This document shows, piece after piece, positions 32,556 to 43,731 of a DNA stretch of 64,000 nt. The DNA lies in NCBI GenBank assembly GCA_001600095.1, contig BCIX01000001.1, forward strand, positions 2,691,198 through 2,755,197, written 5' to 3'. Below the pieces are notes generated by a model. The model had not been told where the DNA came from, did not search any database, and worked only from the letters and a program-made list of their open reading frames with translations. How positions within the stretch are numbered: position 1 is the stretch's first letter; each line of letters opens with the position of its first letter. The position numbers and the translations under genes are program-made. The stretch is from Bullera alba. Its lineage: Eukaryota; Basidiomycota; Tremellomycetes; Tremellales; Bulleraceae.

Positions 32556-33821
32556 GTTGTTCGTGAAGATGCGTGAGATGATTGCAGGCTCGAGCACCGG
32601 TGACAAACGACAAACAAAAGGATAGACGGCTTGCGCTGATGGCCGTTCCTGTTCCTGTTCCTGTTTCACACTCGGTCCTTTCCGTCCTTTCCGGGCAGTG
32701 AGATAGAGTGAGATGGTTTCGATGGCGGGGCCCGTCGCTGCGGAATCGATCGACGTGCTGATAGTGGACAAGGATAGCAAGTGTAGTCGAGAGTCGTACC
32801 AAGTCAGACCAAGTTGTGACCTGTTATAGAGACCGTCGTGCAATTATAACTTGCTGCGCGCAAACAAACCAGAGCGATCGGCAAGGTTGATAATTAAACC
32901 TCGATGGCGTTTCTTTGGGATTCAGGTTTTGAGTTTCGGCACGATGCGTCACAGAGTGACACCACTATGTTTCGTGTCGAGTTTGAGGATGGATGGCTCG
33001 AACGACTGGAGATGGATACCACGATGAAGCAGACGAGATGAGGAATGTGTACAGAGTAAGAAGCGGCGAAGAGTGGTGACTGCCAGTGACTGACTGCAGG
33101 AATCGACGAAAAGTGCTGACTCCTTGGCGATAAGGTTGTTTTCGGGCCTCAGGGATTGTCGAGATGCCCTGGCTGACGTCTGTCGTTGTTTTGTTCCTCG
33201 CGTGCACTGATGACGATCGGTCTGGGGATATGTTGACGGTGGGAGTGGATGTGGCAGTCGAAGTATGCACAGTAGTAGACAGTAGAGTAGTGTATATAGA
33301 GAATAGTGAGATGCACTTTGCAAAGCTGCGATCCCATGAAGCTGTCTTTGGAGTTTGGCTTGACTCTCTGGAATTCTGGGCAGAAGACTCGCGCTCCCTT
33401 CTTTCCCGGCATCACTCGGCTTGGCTGACGGCCTCGAGCGGCCTCGGCGCAAAGTAAACAAACAGTCAGGGTCTGATTACATCCGCCTTAATCCCGGGGC
33501 AGCCCGGGGCGTGCCTGCATTGTCTGGTCGCCTGCACGGGCCTTCTGAGCAATAGGCTTAGCCGGTGCCAGGTCGCGCCTCAGACAGACCGTTTTAGGCG
33601 TCTCTGAGCCAGGCCATATTACTGTTCCCATGGTTCTGCCGGGCACGCCGGCGCGTGGAGGACCGGAGTTGTCGCTGCGATACTCCGCTGACTTGAGCGG
33701 CGGCCTGGCAACAGGTCTTGGTCCACCTTGACTTGACCTTGACTCTGCCTGCACTTGACTTTGACAGATCTTTCTACTAGCTGTATGCCCTCTGGTACAC
33801 CTGAAGAGGTTCCCCAATACA
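32556..33821. other. 1.3-kb divergent promoter region GH79 / SGT1
   Basis: No gene was identified in this long divergent intergenic region. Open frames at 32949-33461 and 33488-33946 are antisense or noncoding in appearance and overlap each other. The part near 33700-33780 carries a short repeated ttgac(t/c)ttgac pattern (accttgacttgaccttgactc, about 33724-33744). The size would suit a regulated promoter for the secreted hydrolase. Confidence 0.45.
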
Positions 33822-34901
33822 ATGTCCTCAGAGTCAGAACCTGTCAAATACCACGAAACTGATCTCCCTCGGTGAGTCTTTAGAATCTTCGAGCAAGCAA
33901 CGAACTCATCCGCTTCGCCGTAGCCATGACTTCTACCAGGATTCAAGTCATGTCATCCTTTCGCTATACATGCGCGGCTTCGGGCAGTCACCGCTCAAGG
34001 AGAGAGTCACTGTGAACATAGGAGCACATCAGGTGCGTGTGGCTGGGCAGCACACACACTGTCCATCAGCTGCAAGATTGCGAAGGATGAAAAGGCGGCT
34101 GATCCGGCGTACGGTCTATAGGTCATCATCATCACTCCCAGTGTCTACGATAATGGCACTGGCCCTGCGGTCTACAGAACCACATTTGGGCCTCTTGCTC
34201 ATGCTATCAACCCTGATCAATCGTCCTACCGTATACTGAACTCAAAGGTCAGTTCGAGTGCTGATACTCAGATCTGTGAATCTTGCAGTCCCTGCAGAAT
34301 ACCTCATGATCCTACTACCCAGTCGAGAGATCTAGGCTGACCTGATCACTATCCAGATCGAACTGAAGCTCGGCAAAACATCGTTACTAAACTGGACATC
34401 TGCTTTGACGACATCGTCGACCACCGCGCCTCCACCTCCCAATGCAAACGCAGGTCCTTCTGTCCCACCGATCGTCCTTCCCTCGGCTCCAAGTGCTGTG
34501 CCAACAGCAAATACCGGCAGCAATCCCAAAGCAAGGAAAAATTGGGACAAGGTAGTGGCAGGCGTTGACGAGGACGAAGAGTCAAAAGATCCGGTGAATA
34601 CCGCTGGATCCTGGGAACGATCTTTCATCGCTGACCTATCATGTTTGCAGAATGCCGGGGGCGATGCTCAACTGAAGAAATTCTTCAGTCAGATCTACTC
34701 CGGCGCAGATGAGGATACCAAACGAGCTATGATCAAGAGTTACACAGAAAGCGGAGGCACAACATTGAGCACCGACTGGAACTCCATTGGCAAGGGTGAG
34801 CGGCGAGTGTGCGAATGGCAATGCACACTGCGCTGACAGAGTATCGTATAGAGCAAACTCCTATTCGCCCACCAGACGGCATGGAGGCGAAGAAGTATTA
34901 G
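33822..34901 (+). CDS. SGT1: SGT1 co-chaperone (CS + SGS domains)
   Basis: Sgt1 links Hsp90 to Skp1/SCF ligases and kinetochore assembly. Exons 33822-33871, 33924-34032, 34122-34247, 34357-34593, 34651-34795 and 34852-34901 encode 238 aa. Residues ~4-100 form a CS (p23-like) domain: YHETDLPRHDFYQDSSHVIL, SLYMRGFGQSPLKERVTVNI, SYRILNSKIELKLGKTSLLN. A Pro/Ala linker follows, then the SGS domain: KNWDKVVAGVDEDEESKDPN, GDAQLKKFFSQIYSGADEDT, KRAMIKSYTESGGTTLSTDW, ending IRPPDGMEAKKY. The intron at 34594-34650 is needed to join KDP to NAGGD, although the frame is open through it. The N-terminal TPR domain of yeast and plant SGT1 is absent and the CS domain starts almost at the first residue. Confidence 0.92.
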
Positions 34902-35527
34902 ATTGATTTGATAATTGAGTGACGGAGAAACGAGCAACGAGCAACGACAATATCATGAAAAGGTCTTGGTGTACATTTCATTGGGTGAGGAGGTCAGAGT
35001 GCGATGCATCTCTGCTCAGTAACGGTCGCTCCTGGCTGTGGTTGGCATGTCCATGTCAACAGTCATGCACTAGCTATGCCTCTAGCCATGACCTACACCT
35101 CCGCCAAATACTTCCGCTGCTCAGCATACAGTCGGGCAAATGGGAAATAGTTGATTGCCGTATGGCCAACCTCTTCTCCTCGTTGGAAAATACAGCTCTC
35201 TATCGGCCATTTTAGGCCAGACTCGACCAGCAACAACGCCCACCGCGACAGGCTGGGTAGCGACGAAGGGACCATGTGATCTGTCTACTCTTGGAAGCAT
35301 GCACCACATCGTACACCCCACATCGCGGCCCACCTTAACGACGGTCTTGTCTCCCATCACGCTCTTATCTCCAGCTTAGGTCCCCATTCCATCACTCAAC
35401 GCCGTTCGTGGTGGCCGCGAGTCGTGCAAGCGGAACGCTTAGGATAGCTTGACTTCATCTTGTCGTGACTTGGCCCTCTGTCTACCACTCGAGAACGTGT
35501 CTGAGGAAACGACCATCTGGGATCAAC
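34902..35527. other. Intergenic SGT1 - serine dehydratase
   Basis: This 626-bp spacer contains the SGT1 3' UTR and the promoter of the serine dehydratase gene. Open frames on both strands are short and mutually overlapping. Nothing was identified. Confidence 0.45.
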
Positions 35528-38459
35528 ATGTTGAAGCGCAGTCAGGTGAGTCGTTATGACGGGAGAGCGACATCAGAGCTAGTCGCTAGATCAGCGCGGC
35601 TGACAGCTTCGACAGCTGATCTCTCGTGGAATGCGCTCAGGATCCGCTGCACTGGGCGCTCGTTTGCGAGTGACCTCCTCTCGTTCTACACTACCATTTT
35701 CTCGACCTTACCCCAGTTCGGGCACTCGACTCTCACCGGCCTCACCGTTCAATGCTGGAGAGAACGGCCTCGCCCTACGCCAGTATGGCACATTGTCGCC
35801 AGTCCCGATACCACCGCCCAGAGCACAGCCTATACTGCCCCTACACGCCGTGATCAGCACTTTTGACCTGTTCTCAATCGGCATAGGACCTAGCTCATCA
35901 CACACCGTCGGGCCAATGAGGTGCGAGACATTTCAGACCGGGCAAGGAGACGAGTGTAGCTGAATCACGACTTCCTCGCTCAGAGCCGCAAAGATCTTCA
36001 CGCACTCCCTCCCACCGAGATTGAGTGATCATGTACGCTCCATGAAGATCTCGCTGCATGGCTCCCTCGCTGCCACCGGTATGGGCCACATGACCCCCCA
36101 CTCGGTTCTCTTGGGTCTCATGGGAGAAGACCCGGAGAATGTCCAGGTAGGGCGACTCGGCAAGGTGATGGACGAGGTGGAAGCGGTTGGAGAAGTGGCA
36201 TTGGGTCTGGCAGGAGGGTCATCGAAGAGGGTCAAGTTTGACCTCGAGCGAGATCTGGTCAGTGCCGTACTTGGTCTGTAGAAGGGTATAGCAGCTGAAG
36301 GACTGAATAAGTCATGGCACTTAAATCCACTGCCCGCGCACCCTAATGGAGTACGCTTCACCGTCTTTGACGACAAAGGCGATATGCTAGCGACCAATGA
36401 GTATTTCTCGGTTGGAGGAGGCTTTGTCGTGAGTCCGCGCGATCCATACGAACGGCCGTTGTCTGACGGCCGATGAAGGTGAACAACGACACTCAGACCG
36501 CCGAGAACCTGTACTATCGAGATATAGACGCCTCCAATGCCGAGCCTTCGCGACGTGAGCCATCCTTGAACACCGAAGCGGGATCGACAACCTTCAACCC
36601 GACACTGGAACCAAAGCTTCTGCCGGCCCCTGAGGCGAACCCAACCTCGACACCTGCGCAAGAGCAAGATCCGAGACCCGACGGTGATCGGTCTGGACAA
36701 CCGCCATACCTCTTCGCGACAGCACAGTCTCTGCTGGACATCTGCAAAAAGCACGATTTGACAATCGCCCAAGTGGTATGGGAAAACGAGTTGGCTTTCA
36801 GGAGTGAAGCAGAAATCAGGAAAGGTCTGCTCAAGTGTGAGTAATTCCTTTTTGGAGCGGTTTCTCACTGGTCCACAGTGTGGAGCACCATGGACTCGTG
36901 TATTCGAAACGGAGTTACATCGCTCGAGACCCATCTACCCGGTGGACTGAACGTCAAACGAAGGGCACCAGGTCTGTATAGACGACTACAGCGAGGATTC
37001 TACCCGTCAGTGGAATTCGATGATGAAGACACCAGTGCTTCCCCTTCCCGTGATGTGCTGGACGAAGCACGCCCAGCTACCACCGAGGGTGACGTGAGGA
37101 TCACAGAGTTGATAGCGGAGAGTGGATCTCTGGATCAAGATGCCAAAATTGGTGTGTTGGGCAAGCGAAAGCCGAAGAAGAGGATTGGAAGGGTTCAGCA
37201 TCCAGTAGGGATGGTGCCCAGGAGGACGACCCCTGTATTTCCCGGTATTGAGTATCTGAGCTGCATGGCTATCGCAGTCAACGAAGTAAATGCCTCTGGA
37301 GGCCGAGTCGTCACTGCTCCGTAAGTCACCCAAAACGGGGGGGTCCATTGGGACGCATGGCTTATGGTGTAGGACAAACGGCGCTGCTGGAGTTATACCA
37401 GCTACCCTCAAATACGTCACAGAGTTCATCTCGCAAGATCCCGAAAGAGAGTGAGTACATTGTCAAGTCGTAAATACCGGATGGCTGATTGACTGTGTGT
37501 AGCATTATGACCTTCCTTTTGACTGCCTCGGGTAAGCGCCGTGCAGGCGCTCTGATCTTAGGATGACCACGTTGACCTGTAATCCCAGCCATCGGCATGT
37601 TGTTCAAGCGAGGAGCTACTATATCAGCAGCTGAAGGAGGCTGCATGGCGGAAGTGGGCGTTGCCTGCTCGATGGCGGTGAGTTCAGCTTGTACTTGATT
37701 GTCAATATCCTGCTGATTGGCGTCGCTAAGGCCGGTGGTATCTCGGCCTGTTTGGGAGCCGAGCCTTCTATCATACTGCAAGCAGCGGAGATCGGAATCG
37801 AGTAAGTTGAGCGACTGACGCATCGAGCCGATTCCTGACACACTGCGCAGGCACAAGTGAGATCTTCAAGCGATCAAGATAGCGTTGGAGGAGACTAACA
37901 CGCTTAGCTTGGGTCTGACTTGCGACCCGCTCGGCGGTCTAGTACAGATCCCCTGCATAGAGAGGAACTCACTAGGAGGTGCGTCAGCGTTGATACTGTA
38001 GTCAGCTGTGATACTGACATGACCGCCACGATAGCCGTCAAAGCAGTCACAGGTGGGATGCATCGATGACGAGAGAGTTACACTACAGGTACTGATGACG
38101 ATCAAGCTGCACAACTTGCGATGGCCGGAGGAGGCGAGCATACCGTATCGTGAGTACAGTACTAAAGCCCGCTAAACCTAGCTGAGCTGTACTCTTTGCA
38201 GCCTGGACGACGCCATCGAAGCATGCAGAACTACAGCTGAGGACATGCACGTGCACTACAAGGAGACTTCGCTTGCAGGTCTGGCGGTGAGTTCTCATCC
38301 GCTCATCATGAGCTTGCTTGGTAAAGGATCGTAGGCTGATGCGTAGCGAATGTAGACGACTGTCAAAATTCCATTGTGTGCGTCTCGGCATGGTGCAGTA
38401 TCGAGGACAGGTGATGGAGACGTTCGGACTAACCTGGATTAGCCTCGCCTGCATGCTGA
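35528..38459 (+). CDS. Iron-sulfur L-serine ammonia-lyase (SdaA type), predicted mitochondrial
   Basis: This enzyme deaminates L-serine to pyruvate and ammonia using a [4Fe-4S] cluster, unlike the PLP-dependent yeast Cha1. Seventeen exons join to 683 codons in frame. Exons 1-2 give an Arg/Ser-rich leader lacking acidic residues ([20 protein letters not shown]), a likely mitochondrial presequence. Family motifs: [98 protein letters not shown]. It ends KIPLSSPAC; a C-terminal cysteine binds the cluster in structurally known bacterial type-2 enzymes. Two insertions (about residues 255-315 and 385-430) are not bacterial in style. Exon 11 is only 6 nt (37851-37856). The many introns show long residence in fungi even if the origin was bacterial. 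Confidence 0.93.
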
Positions 38460-38622
38460 ACGGACCATAGATACGATCATCACAATGATGGCCGCCTCAA
38501 TCAGACTCGTACTGCCTGGCATCGTACACTCGAATCAATATAACGCATGTACATAATACGAGGCAGGGTCCCATTCACCGCTGCCCGTTTCGCCGCCTCT
38601 CATAAGTACGATCCTCTCCTGC

Positions 38623-39120
38623 CTAGATCGCGTCGCCTTCGCCACGTTCGTTTGTGATTGTCTTTGTGGCTGCGCTCCCTTGGTACGATGCCGATCGGGA
38701 GGCAGAATGTACTCCGAAAGCCTGCGTTCCGGCGAATTGATTCTTGTTTGTGGAGGCGGAGGACCAAACGGGTGGCCTCATAGACGTAGAAGCCGGTTGA
38801 GCGAAGATATCAGTGGACTCTGCACCAGTGCTCTTCGCTAGTCCCCCTGCTCCAGTGTATGCTCCAAATGCGCCAGTCTTGACAGTGCGCCCGGCATCCA
38901 ACGTCGTAGTAGCTCGTTCTCCTGTCCACAAGGAACCGCTTGAATAGTTCGGTATCAGTGCGCTTGGACGCAAGTCTTGGGTTGTGTCGTGGAGATTTGC
39001 CCTCAGGCTCAGAGAGGTCGAGGGCGGGGACGAGTCGGGTGTGGAGGTGGTGGATCGGAACGGGCCAGATATCCGTCTCTGGCCGCTTGTCCGATTGACT
39101 GTGCTGTCGAAGGCTGACAT
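38623..39120 (-). CDS. Hypothetical Ser/Thr-rich protein, 165 aa
   Basis: This single-exon frame from the ATG at 39120 is unrecognised. It is low-complexity and rich in Ser, Thr, Ala and Gly (TSTPDSSPPSTSLSLRAN; GAFGAYTGAGGLAKSTGAES), with no cysteine, signal peptide or membrane segment. It probably encodes a disordered protein, if it is expressed at all. It lies convergent to the serine dehydratase gene (gap about 160 bp) and downstream of the SUMO ligase gene on the same strand. It might also be a 3' part of a longer spliced gene, but I see no acceptor that would require this. Confidence 0.45.
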   Translation of the reverse strand: MSAFDSTVNRTSGQRRISGPFRSTTSTPDSSPPSTSLSLRANLHDTTQDLRPSALIPNYSSGSLWTGERATTTLDAGRTVKTGAFGAYTGAGGLAKSTGAESTDIFAQPASTSMRPPVWSSASTNKNQFAGTQAFGVHSASRSASYQGSAATKTITNERGEGDAI

Positions 39121-39431
39121 GAGCTCGTTTGACTCTTGCCCTCGGGAGGAAAATGGTGTGGACGAGAGTTGTAAGTTCGGACCTGGCGATCAGTATCAAC
39201 GTCAAATCTTCCCTCGCTAAACACCAAGACCAAAAGCTCGACAAGGAGGGAGAATGCATGATAGTGACGTGAATGCGTGAGGGGGACAACACAGAAGAAG
39301 GATCTAGCGAAAGCCAGGACAGGTGTCCTCACTCTCGCGAGACATGCAAATACAACCTGGACCAACGAAGAGGAGGTGAATGGAGGTGACAAGGAACGAG
39401 AGCAGGTGTGAACCGATATGGTCGACCCATT
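39121..39431. other. Spacer between hypothetical gene and SUMO ligase 3' end
   Basis: This 310-bp spacer holds the 3' UTR of the SUMO ligase gene and the promoter of the small minus-strand gene. No feature was identified. Confidence 0.45.
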
Positions 39432-42307
39432 CTAAAAAGGATCAAGATGATCGTCATATTCACCTGAGCGACGTTGGAGGAAGGACGCTGGCTGCGCCTG
39501 CTGCGGGCTTTTGTCCGATTGCCGAATTGGAGGCCAGGAAGATGTCGAAGACGCGGGTGACCAGTGTCCGCCGCCAGTGAGGGCAGTCCCCGAAGCCCCT
39601 CCGGTGTTCGGGCGAGGAGGAAGGGCGTTTTGTCGACTTGGATTCGAGTCCTCGCGCTGTCTGGGATTATACGTGTCCGTTCGATAGGTGAGACTGGGAG
39701 GACGTTTGTCGGGTGAATGTGGGGGAGGACCTGCTCTACGCGGTGATATGAGGGTACCGGTTATGGTTGAAGAGGGTAGGGGTCGTTCAGGTAGTCCCGC
39801 TCGTTTGGCCTGAACTTCAAAGGCTGTCATCGCGGGACGGCCCGGCAAGCTCGCTCGAGTATCCAGGGCTGGAGTGGTGGTGTCATCGGTTTGATCTATA
39901 TCTAGCCGAGCGTCGTCGTTCACCTCGGACGTCCCACCGGTCTTTGCAGGTGACTGAGGGGATGAATCTTCGGTGTCGTGACTATTAGTGACGGCGCTCG
40001 GCTGTCGAAAAGACGGCAGTTGTCCAGAAAGAGGCTCGTCATCACCCTCGTCGCTTGAAACTTCCTCCTCATCGGAGGAAAGGGTCAAATCGATCACTCC
40101 GGTGTTGGTGGGAGCCATCGACACAGACGTGGATGACGTTCGCATGGTCGAACTGGGGCGAGTGGAAGAGTGCGTGTGATATCGCGAAGAACCATGACCG
40201 TTCGTTACGCCATTGGAGGGACCATCATCGTCGTCTGAAGAGAGGACCTCGATCGCTTTTCGCTTGCCTTTGGTATCTGGCGGAACGACAAATGACGGCG
40301 AAGACGGTCTTTCCAGCTTGGCAGCACCGTTGGCCATGCCCAAGTTGCCGTTGGTCGCTGCAGGGGCGCGATGCGCATCCATCCACTTCTTCGAGCCGTA
40401 CTTGCTGTCCTCCGTGTGCCACTCGTAATCTCCCTCCACTATGACATCTTCCACTGCCTCCGGGACGGCGTTCAAGATGTCCAAAAAGAAGCCGTCCACA
40501 ATGATCTCTTCGAATATGAGTCGCTTGTTACACTGCACACAGAGGAACTGTGGGTGCACGTTGTTGCTTTCAAGCCACCATCGTGCGTCGAAACACTGCA
40601 AGTGAGAGCAAGCCTTGGATCGGATAGGCCGCGTGATCCGCATATACGATAACTAATCAAGTCAGACTGTGGTCCATGGGATGGGAGCGCATACGCAAAC
40701 TCACGGGATCTTTCAATGTCAACTTCAAGGAACCAGCAACAATGTCTTCGTCTTTTTTCGCTTGTGCTGCTTTTGTAAGCAACGATCGCACTGGCTCGAT
40801 TATTCAAACTTACCCGCTGCTATGGATTCGCTCGCAGGTGTAGGGACTCTCTTCATCAATCGGTCGAGGAGTTCCTCCTTGGTCGACATCTCGGCAAAGA
40901 CTACCTGGAAGAAGAAGCGCTATGCGATTGTTAGGCCTTGCTCTGAAGCGGACACGTTCGGTCCACCTCACCTTGGTAACTTCCTTCTTCTTGCCCGTCG
41001 TGGGACCGCTGTGTGCCACGGTGACGTTCTGCAATTTTGACGGACTGAGTATGAGAGCTCTGGTGCTCTTCCCAAGGTCGAAAGGAGGCGCACTGCCAGG
41101 TTGACCACGCAATCCTCTCTCCTTGAAGACGAGTGTATTGCCGTCGAGCTGGACGTCCGGGTTGTTTGGGTATTCGACAGGTATGCTCTTGTTGTCTATC
41201 AAGAGGTCAGATGAACGCATGGGCTGAGTAGGCGGACGATAGTAGTCGTTCGATGCGCAGAAAATGCGTAAAGAGTAGTGCGGAGCCTGGTCGGGGTTGT
41301 TTCTGAGGGAACGAAGAATTCAGATTTGAGCTGTAAGAGACAGGAATGAGCACTTACCTCGACGTTTGCAGCTTGTCTACTATATCTTGTGGAAGATAGA
41401 ATGTTGTCCTCGCTTCACGGCGAGTGGTCTGATTCTCGTTGTATCCAATGTCTACAGGAAGTAAGACACACCACACATCCATGAGTCTACCTTGTGGCTC
41501 ACCTGGCAATGGCTGCATAGTCGTCAATGCCTGGATTGGCTTCCACATGGGACTACTTCTCCAGTCCTGAAGGACATGGGTTGCAGTGGGACCTGATGGG
41601 TGTGTCAAATCAGCGTTCATGACTTCGAGAATCGTGGAGTCAGGTGCTCACGATATATGCTGGATCCGCCTGGCGCAGCACCCCAACCTGAGCCGGATGG
41701 ACGGGAAGCTGATGGTAAAGGAAGCCCTCGATATGCAGTGTTTGTGCTACCCGCTTGTGAAGCTGGAATTTATCGTTAGATCCCAGGCATGATTGACGAC
41801 CGGAGCACTCACCAGCAGTCGTCGAATGAGATGAAGTCGACGAGGCTGGATGTCCGCCGCCAAATGAAGAGCCACTGAATGTTGGCGGTGGCCCTGGATA
41901 GCTACCATACGATCTAGCTGGTTTGCCCATCGTCTCGCATTTCTGTCGAATCGTCCGATATCGCGCAAGGTCATCCCTGTTCCTTAGGTCTCTAAAGCCT
42001 TGCTGGATCCTGGTATGTCACTTAGCTGCCAGGAAGAGCTTTCTGCATGGAAACTTATGATTGTCACTCACCTGCCGGCTAGGTCGGCCTTCTTCTCTCC
42101 ACTCCTCATGCCAAGGTATGATCCTGTCGCCTGCTCTATGATTACGCCAAAGTGCTTCAAGATGGGCATCGTTTGACTCGGAATGTAGGAATTGTAGAAC
42201 CACTAAGCACAGGCATGCATCAGTACACACCCCGTCTGAAGCCGATAGTGATGGAGCATTCAGCGGCTTACTTCAAAGTCTGACCAATCGGTCACCTCGG
42301 ACACCAT
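39432..42307 (-). CDS. Siz/PIAS-type SUMO E3 ligase (SP-RING)
   Basis: This nuclear protein transfers SUMO to targets. It starts at the ATG at 42307 (MVSEVTDWSDFE) and ends at 39432, with about nine introns. The order is a SAP-like N-terminus (MPILKHFGVIIEQATGSYLG, GEKKADLAGRIQQGFRDLRN), a Ser/Pro-rich linker, a PINIT domain (TTFYLPQDIVDKLQTSRNNP to GNTLVFKERGLRGQPG) and the SP-RING: LKLTLKDPLSYMRITRPIRS, KACSHLQCFDARWWLESN, QFLCVQCNKRLIFEE, VDGFFLDIL. The zinc ligands C, H, C, C are all present. The usual CPLSYMRI reads DPLSYMRI here, and PVC reads VQC. The C-terminal 280 residues are disordered and contain a SUMO-interacting motif, TGVIDLTLSSDEEE. It diverges from NudC with a 460-bp gap. 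Confidence 0.92.
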
Positions 42308-42769
42308 TTTGCACCGACTGCCTGAAGGTCAAGGTGGACGAGCAGGATTCGGTGAGGTCTATTTCACCGGCTAGGTATGTCAAGCTCCGCAACGCGGGCG
42401 GAGTGTACACCCCACGGCCTGTACCCGGGGCAGTCGTCGCCTCGACAGAGTGCGCGTTAGTTGCCTGATCGAGGGTTGATCCGAAGCAAAGTTGTAGATC
42501 TCGCCCAAAGATTGCCCAAGATCCCGACCCAAATCTCACTCGAGCCGCACAAGAGTTGCTGGAGAGGTTTGCAAGATTTGATTCCGTCACCACCACTCAA
42601 TGTCGCTCGCCACGCGCCACGCGCGCCAGGGTGGAGGTGGTTCACTTCTTCAACTCTTGCTTGACTCTTGCTAAACTCCCTCCTCCTGCCATTGCACCAC
42701 TGTTCAACTCAAAGTTTATCGCACTACTTATTCGTTCCGACACAGGAAGCGCACACTCTGCCTTAGACA
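42308..42769. other. Divergent promoter SIZ / NudC
   Basis: This 460-bp interval is shared by two divergent genes. The part before NudC is pyrimidine-rich (cttcttcaactcttgcttgactcttgctaaactccctcctcctgcc). The minus-strand open frame 42273-42596 runs across the SIZ start in another frame and is discarded. No other element was identified. Confidence 0.45.
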
Positions 42770-43731
42770 ATGTCGGACACAGCGAACAATACAACGGCCT
42801 ACGACAGCATGTCCAAGCCAGAACAAGAAGCCTTTGATGCCGAAGCGAGGGCAAAGGAGGCGTCCGAGCAGGCAGGTCAGTGTTCAGCAACTCACGAACG
42901 GAATTCCACGCTCACTTGGCTAAAGCCCTACCATATAGTTGGACGCAAGATCTTGATACAGTCACTGTCAGCGTCCCTCTCCCGCAGGGCACAAGAGGCA
43001 AAGATTGCGTGGTAGTGATGGAGAAGAGGAAGTTGAAGGTCCAGGTAAAGGGCTCGGATCCGATCTTGGAGGGAGAGCTTTTCAACGAGATATCAAAGGA
43101 CGATTCGTCGTGGACTATACGTAGGTGCTGTATCACAGCTTGCACCAACGAATAGGACTGACGCCTCGTGTTCAGAGGATGGAGTCATGTCGATAGAGAT
43201 GGAGAAGCTATCGTGAGTTCTAACATAAGGCTCCTCGAAGCTATACCCTGAGCTCGCGAGTCTGACATATTGAATTAGCGCCCATATCCAGTCACATCAA
43301 TGGTGGCCTCATGTCCTCACGCATCATCCAAAGATCGACACAACGAAGATACAGCCAGCCAACTCCAAGTTATCTGACCTTGATGGCGAGACGAGAGGTA
43401 TGGTGGAGAAGATGATGGTACGTTGCAGCGTTCTTTTGGAATACCCAGCTCATAGCTGATACCGACTTTACAGTTTGACAACCAGCAAAAGGCAAGTCTC
43501 TCATACACAATTGCTACAATACCCGTCCTGCCAGTCTTTGGTGCTCACTCAACTTCAATCCATGAATCTAAGCTGACGGGCCTATAGGCGATGGGAAAGC
43601 CGACCAGCGACGAGCTGAAGAAGATTGAGATGATGGAAAAGTTCAAAAAGGCTCATCCCGAGATGGACTTTAGCAATGTGGGTAGCATATGCGATGTTCA
43701 CGGCTGATCCTGTTAGGCAAAGATGAGCTAG
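42770..43731 (+). CDS. nudC: NudC nuclear movement protein (CS domain)
   Basis: NudC is a co-chaperone that stabilises Lis1/dynein components and nuclear migration proteins. Exons 42770-42875, 42926-43120, 43176-43212, 43279-43417, 43475-43492, 43588-43677 and 43717-43731 encode 199 aa. The CS domain is clear: [69 protein letters not shown]. The diagnostic NudC tail follows: [53 protein letters not shown]. The last intron restores the family ending NAKMS. Exon 5 is 18 nt and is followed by a GC-AG intron (43493-43587). The N-terminal coiled coil of animal NudC is missing, as in other fungi. Confidence 0.95.

Noticed and set aside
36029..36934. 301-codon frame antisense to the serine dehydratase
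   Set aside because: The plus strand here encodes conserved enzyme motifs across several introns. The antisense frame has no independent support.
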